DNA from: Nannochloropsis salina CCMP1776
Taxonomy: Eukaryota > Sar > Eustigmatophyceae > Eustigmatales > Monodopsidaceae
DNA: 64,000 bases
Assembly: GCA_004565275.1 (NCBI GenBank)
Contig: SDOX01000128.1
Span: 248,839 to 312,838 of the forward strand
Direction of reading: 5' to 3'
The notes beneath the pieces are model-generated. The model was not told where the DNA came from and made no database searches. It saw nothing but the letters and a program-made list of their open reading frames with translations. Shown here in pieces: positions 10,863-20,100 of this stretch; the stretch's first letter is position 1, and the number at the start of each line of letters is the position of its first letter. The translations under genes and the position numbers were made by a program.

Positions 10863-11960
10863 AGCTGGACGCAGTCAAAAGAGTGACCGACTAGTCTTTT
10901 AATCTATTTGCCTGATAGAATCAACGCACCTTGTGAAAAGGAATAGAAAAAAGCATACAGGGACATGAATGAAGTAAACAGACAGACGTAAATGGTGGAT
11001 CAAAGGATGCTTTCCCCGTATGAGCAAAACATTCCTATTATGACATGCTAGTTGACCACCGCGCGACTCTCACCACGGCGCTATTCACAGAAGTGCGTGC
11101 TATTAATCGCCTTCACTTATTTCTTTGAGCGTTTGAAGCCTTCGAGAGAGTCACACAGCAAACAATCGGCGCTGGCGTTGCCTGTGCGGGCGAGGAGGTT
11201 GCTGGCGATGGCTCACCATGGCTGGCTGCGTGTGATGCAATTGGTACCCTCGATTCGCACGTCGTCTTCACGTCACAAATAAGCCAACGCATACGAATAC
11301 AAGCGAGCCAGACGTGCCCGACACAAGCTTCGAGTTGTTGTGGAGACACTTGATCTCTTCAATGCTCATGAATGCCTCAGTGACCGGTCACATGGCTCTA
11401 ATTAGTTGTCAATCTCACAAAATGGATATACAGTGTTCGCAAATGCGCGCTGTCCGGTCAATTTATCCCATTAATGGATGCCTCAGCAGTTTAGCCGCTT
11501 TGAAAGTGCAGCAAGGTTGTGGTCCATTATTTCAACAAATGGCTACTTGCAAGAAGGTACGTCAAGTTAGTAACCCTAATTTCCTTGCAGGCTTCGCCCG
11601 CGTTCGTTTCTTTGCTGTGTTGGTAATCTAGCGCTTGAATCACTTTTTCAATCAATGCTGTCTGAATTTTCCATACACATTATTTGAGTCATGAAGTCAT
11701 ACCAGGTCGGTACACGCATACATGATCTCACGGAATGTGTGTGAAAAGCCTTGTGGTAAAGTCCATAGGACTCTTACAACGATGGATTGTCAATCGTCTT
11801 TCCTGCCCCTGCGGTGGCTGATGAACGAGCGTGCTTGTTCATAATTTTCAATTCTTTGATTCTTACGTGAACGCTTTAAGACTCCGTCATGAAAAGGGAG
11901 TTATCTTGACTTGCGGATTGTTTGCACAGTTCTAATACGGTGTACCTAAGTTTGCTCTTT
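10863..11960. other. Intergenic, divergent region between sideroflexin and mS26-like gene
   Basis: About 1.1 kb with only short, unrecognised frames. It should contain both promoters and perhaps a 5' exon of the downstream gene, since a polypyrimidine-AG acceptor (TCTCTCCAG) sits near 11980. No tRNA or repeat is convincing here. Confidence 0.4.
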
Positions 11961-12035
11961 ATCTATGTTGCGTCTCTCCAGTGTTGTGGACAAGCTCGAC
12001 CTCAGCACGCGCTGCAACATCGGTCCTTAGCAGCC

Positions 12036-12989
12036 ATGGCACCGGAGGTGAAGCGCTTCCAGCTGGCCAAGCAAGCCTATGCAGCGCGAGTGGCAGCAGT
12101 GCGAAAGGAGTACATCGCCGAAGTACAGCAGAAGAAGGAGCAAGAGGAGGCAAAGCTGCGGGCTGAGACGGCACGCATTAAGGAGGCTAAGCGACAACGT
12201 CTTTTGGTAAAGGCAGAAGAGCGAAAGAAAAACCTGTCGACCTTCCTTGAGGCTCAAAAAGAGCAACGTCAGCGATTCCAGCGCTATCTCGCGGCCATGC
12301 AAGAAGTCCGAGAGGCGTACGTGGAGGAGGTCCGAGACAAACAAAAGCACCTGACCGATGCGCTGTCGGCCGAGTCGACTCTTTGGATCACCAGCGAGAA
12401 TATGGACGAGAAGATCACGGACGACCTTTTCGACGTTGCCGGGCGATGTACCTTCACCCCCACACGCCGCAGCCGTGATTGGCACTTTATGGCCTTACCC
12501 AGAGTACCAGACTTTTCTGCCTACTCCGATGAGGACCTGTTTGACGAGAAAGAGGACGTGCATTTCCTCACAGAGAAGAGTCCCTGGGGTGACGACGAGA
12601 AGTCAACGATTAATATACCCGAGGAGCACGAATTTTATGCTTCAGGTCCAGCCGAACGCGTGCCTCGCGTTGTCGCAGATGACGATACAATGTCTTCTCC
12701 TACAGATGGAAATATATACTTCAAGGATGCGGCCTACCGTCCCAGCTTAATAGCTGCGATATTTCAAGGAGCCTATGCAGACTTTAAGCCTTCGCAAGTG
12801 CCAGACAAGGAGGTGAAGCTCATCCGAGAACTGGCCGAAAGATACGAAGAACAGCTTCAAACCATCCTCCACAATTCTCAAGACGATGTTAGCGCAGAGG
12901 CGAGGGGCACCAGCAAAAGTCCCACTTCAACGATAGCAGACCGAGGCGGTTTCGATCCAAAGGTTTTTTCGAAGGAGATAGACGGATGA
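12036..12989 (+). CDS. Coiled-coil protein resembling mitochondrial ribosomal protein mS26
   Basis: From the first ATG (12036) the product is about 317 residues. The first 120 are a long charged coiled coil (KRFQLAKQAYAARVAAVRKEY onward, many EEAKLRAE/KEQRQRF segments). Then comes LWITSENMDEKITDDLFD, which resembles the conserved ending of mS26/Pet123 proteins (hydrophobic-T-x-E-N/Q-L-x-x-K/R-I). The C-terminal half is acidic and unassigned. The frame is open upstream to about 11922 without ATG. The upstream residues (QARPQHALQHRSLAAM) look like a mitochondrial presequence, so a 5' exon spliced at the TCTCTCCAG acceptor near 11980 is likely. Coiled coils give weak homology, so the family call is tentative. 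Confidence 0.5.
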   Translation: MAPEVKRFQLAKQAYAARVAAVRKEYIAEVQQKKEQEEAKLRAETARIKEAKRQRLLVKAEERKKNLSTFLEAQKEQRQRFQRYLAAMQEVREAYVEEVRDKQKHLTDALSAESTLWITSENMDEKITDDLFDVAGRCTFTPTRRSRDWHFMALPRVPDFSAYSDEDLFDEKEDVHFLTEKSPWGDDEKSTINIPEEHEFYASGPAERVPRVVADDDTMSSPTDGNIYFKDAAYRPSLIAAIFQGAYADFKPSQVPDKEVKLIRELAERYEEQLQTILHNSQDDVSAEARGTSKSPTSTIADRGGFDPKVFSKEIDG

Positions 12990-13525
12990 GAAGCGGATAG
13001 CTGAAAACGCAGCCACTAGTATTTGTGACAAATCAAAGAAGCAACAGAAATGATTGGGTAGCTGGTGTCAGGCGGGTAGAAAATTGCTTTTTAAGGGGAA
13101 AAGCCTTCGAGGAATCGGCGAGATGACGCGCTCGCCGATTCAGGCCCCAGGAGGTTGCCCAGGCTGCTTCCTCGTACTTGGTCTATGCACGGCATTGCGC
13201 CACACGTGTGCACCTTTTTCATAACATACTGACGTTCTTCTCTTCCCTGTACCTGCCAGGATTTCTGACGTCCTGGAAAGACTTCAAAAGCGCAGATTCA
13301 GTTTGTAGAGGCAAATACGTCTCGCTTTATTGCTAGGAAAAGGTCGGATGGCTGAATCCAGAGAAGGCGTAAGTGAGAAACTACAGATGGTGGAACATTA
13401 ATTAGACGAGCATCAGCGTCGATTGGGTGCTTTGATGGACGAAAAAAAAAGTTGTGGGACCGGAAGGTGACTTAGACAAAATCACTTCAAGTCCCGATCG
13501 TTTCCACAAGTGTAGACTGGGCGAG
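12990..13525. other. Intergenic
   Basis: Between the stop of the mS26-like gene and the first recognisable RecQ homology. No frame of interest. An A run lies at about 13442-13450. It may contain the eroded N-terminal part of the RecQ copy, but I see no homology there. Confidence 0.4.
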
Positions 13526-15246
13526 CGAAGCATTTCCCTGGTCAAACAAAGTGCTGGAATTGAAAGATGGGGTTTTGGGTATCTCTGTACCGTGGCGGTG
13601 TCATCAAAAGGAAATCATAAATGCCACAACGGCTGGCGCGGATACATTTGATATCATGCTGACAGGTGGCGGAAAGAGTCTCTGTTTCCAGCTGCCTGCG
13701 TCAATGCCAGGAAAGGGTGTCGGCATTGTCATATCTCCCCTTCTTTCACTTATATCTGACCAAGTGTATAGCCTTGAAACAATTGCTCCCGGAAGAAGTG
13801 CCATGTTGGCTGGAAGTCGACGCGTGAAGAATCTGGGCAAGTATTTCGTCGAATGAAAGACCCGCGAAGTTCCCTGAGACTTGTTTATGTGACGCTGGAA
13901 AAGGCAATCAAGAGCAAGCTCTTTGTTTCCACACTGGAAGCCTTAGACGATGCACAACGATTGGACCGATTTGTTGTGGATGAAGCGCATTGTGCGTCCA
14001 GCTGGGTATTGATTTTCGTCAAGCGATCGAAAGCTTTCAATCCTTCGCAAGCTCTTTCCCGACGATCCTATCCTTGCGGTGACGGCTACTGCAACACCAC
14101 AAGTGTTCCGCAACGTGTCTGATGTACTACAGATGCGAAATGTAGAGCTTTATAAAAGCCCCTTTAACCGCCCGAATCTCTTTTACCGTGTGTATCCAAA
14201 ACGAGCTGGATTGGACGATGCAGTAATGGCCGTTTGGAAATTTATCGTTTGAATCAGAGTGGCATACTGTACTGCTTCTCTCAAAAGGAATTTGAAATGG
14301 TATCTAGTAAGCTAGCTGCCCTGGTTATCGTTACGGGGGCGTTCCATGCGGGACTGGATGTGGCCGTAAAGGATCACGTCTTGCGTCGCTGGACTGCATT
14401 TCTTTCGGAAGAGGGATGCCGAGGACACTGCGACTTCTGCAGCGGAGTAGTAAGGCTTCATCGTTTGCATGTGACGCATGCGACTCATACTTTAAGTTCT
14501 TCGTGCCCTGACGAGCAAAGGGAAGCGATGCACTCTCCGGCAGCTTGCAGATTTGTGGCTGAGGGATGAAAGAAGAGGTAAGAGGACAACAGCGAGCGGT
14601 GCGCCCAAAGAAGAAAAACTAATAAGTGGTTGCGCGGACAATCGATCGCTTGGCGACCGCGATGCTGAATATATTTTGGGGGATAGAGATCAAGTAGAGT
14701 TGCTTCTCAAATAACTTGTTCGCGAAGAAATTTTAGACGAGGACTATCATGCCTCGATGCACTCGACCATTGTTAACCTTGTGGTGGGTGATCGTGCTAC
14801 GGAAGTGGAGCAAGGGAGGACCGAGGTTTGGATGGACGTAGCCGAGACATTGTCGCTTGGATCAGCAGCCCGGATGGTAATGCATCATCCTGATGATTGT
14901 ACCGTTGCTGGGCGTAAAAAGCGAAAAAAGGAGGAGCCATATGCCAGCACTTTTACGAGGTTATTACATGAAATTGTCGAAGTGTCATCGGAAAACGAGG
15001 GCGATGTAGAGCGGAGAGAGGAAGATGTATGGGAAAAAGGAAGCGAGGCAAAAACAAGGGCTGTGTGCTTTTCTGACGGTACTCAAGGACTTGCGGCAGA
15101 TGGTTGACTCTAATAAGAAGTTTTGGGGTCAGGGAGGTCGTAGCAAGCCACGTTTTAGACTCCAAGCTGGAAGTAAACATAAATTGGCCAGATCAAGAAG
15201 AAGAGTCTGTGTCTTGCTCTGTCTAAAATATGTAGCGGATTTCTGA
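13526..15246 (+). pseudogene. Decayed RecQ helicase of BLM/Sgs1 type
   Basis: Pieces of one RecQ helicase lie in order but in different frames. About 13530-13830 gives FPWSNKVLE, KEIINAT, LTGGGKSLCFQLP (Walker A with M/P to L/T change) and ISPLLSLISDQV. A frame change near 13840 leads to RMKDPRSSLRLVYVTLEKA and RFVVDEAHCASSW (DEAH box). More frame changes near 14005-14080 lead to PILAVTATATP and FNRPNLFYRV, then an in-frame stop near 14248. GILYCFSQKEFE and AFHAGLDVAVKDHVLRRW follow, and then the sequence jumps directly to EEGCRGHCDFC, the zinc-binding Cys pair. Helicase motifs V-VI are missing, so a deletion is present. A stop interrupts the RQC-like part (REEILDEDYHASMHS, near 14730). Homology runs straight across the frame changes, which argues against introns. 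It differs from RECQ4 nearby and is closer to BLM. Confidence 0.82.
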
Positions 15247-15459
15247 GCCAAATTGTAAATAAATGTATTTTATCTGTGTAGCCTGCGTGTCGTGGACATT
15301 AGAGAATTCGCACGTATAGTTCACAAGAATGACACACCCACTCTCTTGAAAAGCCTTCCAATGGAGGACGTCTCACTCCTCGATTCGACAATTTTAAGAG
15401 ATCGAAAGCAGTTCGCAATCTACCTCCTTCTTTCTCTGTCAGTCTTTATGGATATGTAT

Positions 15460-16566
15460 TCATAAGATACTGTTTCCCGTTGCTGATGAAATGAGTCCGA
15501 CAGCCATGTCCACAGTCCTCTCGTCGCCACCCGCCGTCGTTAAGGTGGGGTTGACCTCTACAAGATCCATGGATGCGAGGCACCCGGAGTGTGCTACCTC
15601 CTCGCAAATGTAGTAAGCCTCCCGATAGCTCAGTCCGCCGGCAACACGCGTGCCTGTCGAGGGTGCATAAAGGGGGTCGACTGCGTCGATATCAAAGCTC
15701 AGATGGAGCGGCCGATCTGTCCTTCCCAGTATGTGATCGAGGACCATCTCCATGATCTTCCCAATTCCAAATTTATCAACTTCATGCATGGTGTAGGCCT
15801 TAATACCAAGACTCCGGATAAATGCCTTCTCTCCTTTGTCCAGGTCACGAAGCCCCACATAGACCAAGCGCGTGGGTAAGAGTACAGGAATGGACTCGTC
15901 GTTGAGCCAGTGAAACCCCTTCATGTTGCGCGAGTTGTCTAAATTCATCAAAAAACTTAAAACCATCCCATGCAAGTGGCCCGACTCAGACGTGTTGCGG
16001 CTGTTTATATCCGCATGCGCGTCCACCCAGATGATAGCCGTCTCGGGCCGGCCCTTGAGAGCCCCAGCGACAGATCCCACGCCAATGCTGTGGTCGCCGC
16101 CCAACGTTAGGACCAGCTTATCCTGCCGAGCATGCTCGTGCGTGACCTCATACAGTATGCGATTAGCATGCCCTACCATTTTGGCGCGTTTCGTGGAACC
16201 ATGTGCAGCTCCCGCCGCGAAATCTTCCTGTCGCCCAAGGCCGCTCCGCCTCTCAAAATCCAAGTCGCCGAGATCTTCTACCCTCCAGGCATCTCTTTCA
16301 AGTCGTTGCACCAAGCCACGCTTACGAATAAAAGTGGGACCGCGATCGACGCCCAAAAGCGGCTGTCCATCGGCTAGAGGTGCTCCAACAATAGTCACTT
16401 TTCGGGGCTCCACTACGTATCTGGAGAAAAGCGTCGCTGGCAGAGGCCGGGGCCCAGATACAGTCGCCAGCAGTCTGCGGCATAAATTTGGTCTGGCTGA
16501 TATGCGTCTTGTCAAAAAGTGCTGCACCTGTGGCATCAACGTCTCGCTCCGCCCGTGTAGTACCAT
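15460..16566 (-). CDS. Arginase, probably mitochondrial
   Basis: Hydrolyses arginine to ornithine and urea; two Mn ions at the active site. 368 residues from ATG at 16566. Metal ligands are all present: GGDHSIG (156-162, His159), DAHADIN (182-188), FDIDAVDP (291-298). The true-arginase features SESGHLHGM (about 193-201) and YAPSTGTRVAGGLSYRE favour arginase over agmatinase, as does the MDLVEVNP end segment. The N-terminus (about 1-45) is Arg-rich without acids after residue 10 (LTRRISARPNLCRRLLATVSG), a typical mitochondrial presequence. So it likely works in the mitochondrial urea-cycle limb or in arginine catabolism. Divergent from RECQ4 about 600 bases away. Confidence 0.93.
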   Translation of the reverse strand: MVLHGRSETLMPQVQHFLTRRISARPNLCRRLLATVSGPRPLPATLFSRYVVEPRKVTIVGAPLADGQPLLGVDRGPTFIRKRGLVQRLERDAWRVEDLGDLDFERRSGLGRQEDFAAGAAHGSTKRAKMVGHANRILYEVTHEHARQDKLVLTLGGDHSIGVGSVAGALKGRPETAIIWVDAHADINSRNTSESGHLHGMVLSFLMNLDNSRNMKGFHWLNDESIPVLLPTRLVYVGLRDLDKGEKAFIRSLGIKAYTMHEVDKFGIGKIMEMVLDHILGRTDRPLHLSFDIDAVDPLYAPSTGTRVAGGLSYREAYYICEEVAHSGCLASMDLVEVNPTLTTAGGDERTVDMAVGLISSATGNSIL

Positions 16567-17165
16567 GTGCCAGTACTGTATTTCTTTCCAAGTTACTGTC
16601 TTTTATTTCAACACTTCAGCCAGCTTTCTCTTCCTTGACGAAGCCTTCTTTGATGGGTATATGCCTTGTAAGTGCTACATGGTTTGTTGTTTCTTGGTTC
16701 GTGGTGTTCAAAAAGAGTCAGGGTTCAGCTTGGGCGCACAAGGTGCTCCTCCCTTTCATGTACTTTCCCCACGCTCCTCTGCCCGCTCCCTGCTCCTTCT
16801 CCAGTCCCGTGCTTCTCGTCCACTTCGTCCACACCGCGCCGCCAACAACTTGTGGTGCTCCCCTCCTTCTTCTCCTCCTCGTGTCCCCGGGCGCCCCTCC
16901 TCATCACAAGCAGGGACTACCTCACCACCTCCTCACTGCCGCCGGGCGCTCGCGGACTCTCGCTAAATTCCTAACCCTAACTCGAACGCCACAGGAAAAT
17001 GGCACAGTTAGCAAGCAGGCAATGCGTAAGGCCCCTCGCGCGACATTGGTTAGGCTAATCACGTTAACCGGCCTTAACATAGAGAAAATACGTGTTAATG
17101 TCCTCGAACATTGATCCTAAAACTTTTTCACAGGGTTTTCTTGCCCTCTGCCGCTGTCAGCGTCC
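16567..17165. other. Divergent intergenic region with pyrimidine-rich tract
   Basis: Between the arginase and RECQ4 starts. About 16745-16965 is strikingly C/T-rich on the plus strand and is followed at about 16970-16983 by a single CCTAACCCTAA. A polypyrimidine-AG (CTTTTTCACAG) lies about 35 bases before the RECQ4 ATG and could be a 5' UTR splice acceptor. Overlapping frames in the pyrimidine tract are biased by composition and are not called. Confidence 0.5.
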
Positions 17166-20100
17166 ATGAAGACTCGGCCGGAAGAGTTGCTGGCTGCGGA
17201 TGTGGAACACATTAAGGAGGAGCTTCTTAGCTTCGAAAATGAATTTGTCGTGCGCCATGGCCGGAAACCTGGCAAGACAGACCTGAAAGCATTGGACGAG
17301 GACGGTGATGCGCGGCGCTCTAGTCGCATTTACGAGTATTATATTCTTTACGCAAAATGGAAACAACTTCGACTGAACCCGCAACCACAACAAAAATTGC
17401 TATCCAAATCTGTAATAAATCGAGGTGAGTCAGAGCTGAAGATTAATCGAGGCGAGTCAGAGCTGAAGACCGTCTCTGCGAGCAAAACTAATTTCCCGAC
17501 TGTCCTTCGGACTGGTGGGCCGCGGTCTCATTCCGCAGGTCCAAGAGTGAAACCGACAATCCGGCAGCGATGGGAACAGCAAAAGCAGCAAGACGCTTTT
17601 GGTCGTGAAGAACGCCGGAAGAACCGTGCAATGTCTGTACCCCAGTCGGTGACACGGTGTACTCCGTCTCACAAAACGAGTGAGGTAGTTCTGAGCTCGC
17701 CCGACAGATCTATGCATGCCCGCCACGCTCTGCAGGGGTCCCTGACAGCATCCGCACTGGTTGGCACTAAAGGCCCAGGTTTCATGACCGATACTTCCGG
17801 GAGGTGTGGTAATGCAAGCCTTGCCGCAGCTATCCATGATTTGAAAGCATCTACAGCGACGTCCTCTATCGGCACCGAGAGTATGAAGCGGACTTCCTCC
17901 TCACAACCCTCCTTGCAAATATTGCTAACCGGAAATACCCGGGTGCAAAAAGGAAGTGACAGAAAGAACGACGAAGGATTTGGGCATGCCGTGACTGGGC
18001 TCAACAAATTAAACATGAATTGGGCCGCTCGGTTGGAATCTGTTTCTACGCGAGAATCGTCAACGCTCCAGCAAGCAGCGGGCCTCCAAGATGCCCCAGC
18101 CGCCTGCTTTGCTTCATGTGAAGTACCGAAGTATCCGCTGGGTAGAGCCCATGATGCCTTTGGTGAGACAATGACCTTGCGGTCTGCAAACAATGACAGC
18201 AGTGGGAGTGGAGGAGGGATAGAAGAGAGTAGATCTGATAACACGCGCAGTATCACCAACGGAAAAGCAAGCAAGTGCGAAAGAAACGTGACATTTTTCC
18301 AGAGTGGGACGTTGATGAGACAGTCATGCAGCCTGACTGGCAAAACGAACAGAGGTTTCTTATCACGAGGCCCGGCATGGCGTACCCGAGTGGTGAGCTT
18401 AGCGCAGGCAGAAGATGAGGCGAATAATTCACACTGTCCAAATATATCTCAGCACCTGAAGCCAAATGGCAGCAACTCGTTCAAAAGGGCTTCTAACAAC
18501 GAAGCGGGAACATGTAACAAGAAAAGTGGGCCAGAACATGGAGAAATGATGTGTGTCACAATTCGAGGGGCGGAGACGCTAGGCGATACTCATGGAAAAG
18601 ATGATTGGGAAGGTGCGGTAGACGTTGAGGCAACAAAATCCCAGGATGTTGAGCTTTGCACAGATTTATCCACCGTGCCTTCAGGACTTCTTGAGCGGCA
18701 ACCTTCGCCTGGAAAAGATGACGCGGAAAACGACATGTGTAGTGGTGAAGAGGATTTGCTCTCCGTCATCCGCCCACCTCTGTCGACTATCTCGGCTGCG
18801 ACGACCAAAATGGGGTTTGCTGGGAGCAAGCAAATGACTTGCGGAGCATTGGCATTGAATGAAACCTCTAAGCGCAAACCTGGATCAAACTTGAAGGCTT
18901 TGAAGCCTGGAGAGATAAGTGACAATTTCATCGCCCTGAACATGAAGCGGAAAGGAACCGGAAAATTTCGGAAAATTAAATCAGCCAAATCTTTGGCCCG
19001 GCGGCATGCCTGGATGGAGGATCGGCAGCAAACGAAGTCGAGAGGGGGGAAAGGTTGCGCAGATGAAGCAGGTGCTTCATCCCGCTCATCCCGTCCCGGG
19101 CGTGCCGCAGACCCGTTGGATATGTGTCTTGACCTTCTGGAGGGATCTGGCCAGACATGCAAGGAGCATGCAGAAAAAAGCGGTGTGACACACGCATTGA
19201 AGGAAGTGGCTCAGCTCCGATCAAAGGACATTCGAGACGTCAGAGATCCTTTGTTAAAAGAGGTAGCTCCTAAATGCACTCACCACCTCCAAACTGCTCG
19301 CCTACTGCGTGTTAAGAAGTCAGGCGCGAACAGAGGACGGCGCTTTTATGCGTGTAGTTTTCCACGCGGAGAAGAGTGTGATTTCTTCATGTGGGTTGAA
19401 GACAACCCAAAATTGGTGGCTGCGGAATTAGGGTTTTCTAGCGTAGCTGCCTCACCAACAGCAGGTAACATCGCAGGATTGGACATCAGCGAGTTAGATG
19501 AGTGGACAGATCGGCAAGTGGAAGGTTGGAAAAGACGTTTTGAAAAGATGACTATACCTGAGCTAAAGGATACGTCCAAACGACGGGGGTTGGGTGCTGG
19601 CGGCCTTAAAAAAGATTTGGTATTGCGTCTCGTAGAGTCGGTGAGAAAAGCCATTTCTCTGCAGGGGAGCAGCTTTGAAAGAAATGCATGCGATACTTCC
19701 CCAGATGCGGACCTTGCGGAGGCAGATGAAAGCCCAGAAGACGACTCGGACGAGGAAGATTGGCGATTAGACATCGTTGAGTCTTCCTTAAAGGAGAAAT
19801 TTCAGATACCGATTACACAAGATAGTATACCCACCGCGCCTACCATGTCACAAGGTTCGTATTTTACGTCAAGCAACATAGAATATAATCTTCAATCTAC
19901 TCCTCTCGGAAGGAAGCGCCCCCGCATATCTGCCCTTAATGATTCTTTGAATGGAGAAGAAGAGAAGGTATGTAGGAATGAGGATCTTCTAGACGATGAG
20001 GATTACCATGTTCGCAGCGGCTTAAAAAATTGGACGAGGGAGGGTCATAAAGAGCACGGGAAACGTTGTACTGGCCACAGGAGCTATGACAGGAAGAGCA

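Noticed and set aside
10835-10935. tRNA-like T-arm (GAGTTCAAATCTC on the minus strand) at the sideroflexin start
   Set aside because: The bases upstream cannot be folded into matching acceptor, D and anticodon stems, and the same bases code for the N-terminus of a good sideroflexin.
2806-11780. A 17-base identical string, CATAGGACTCTTACAAC, at 2806-2822 and 11764-11780
   Set aside because: Two copies only, one spanning the PPIL3 stop codon, no extension of similarity on either side; close to what chance allows in 64 kb.
13526-15246. Intact multi-exon RecQ gene
   Set aside because: Homology continues across the frame changes with no room for introns, and conserved helicase motifs V-VI are absent.
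16968-16983. Telomeric repeat
   Set aside because: Only about one and a half CCCTAA units; no array, so no chromosome end or interstitial telomere can be claimed.
15923-17114. Long plus-strand frames opposite arginase and in the pyrimidine tract
   Set aside because: They mirror the arginase coding strand or reflect C/T bias; no family resemblance.
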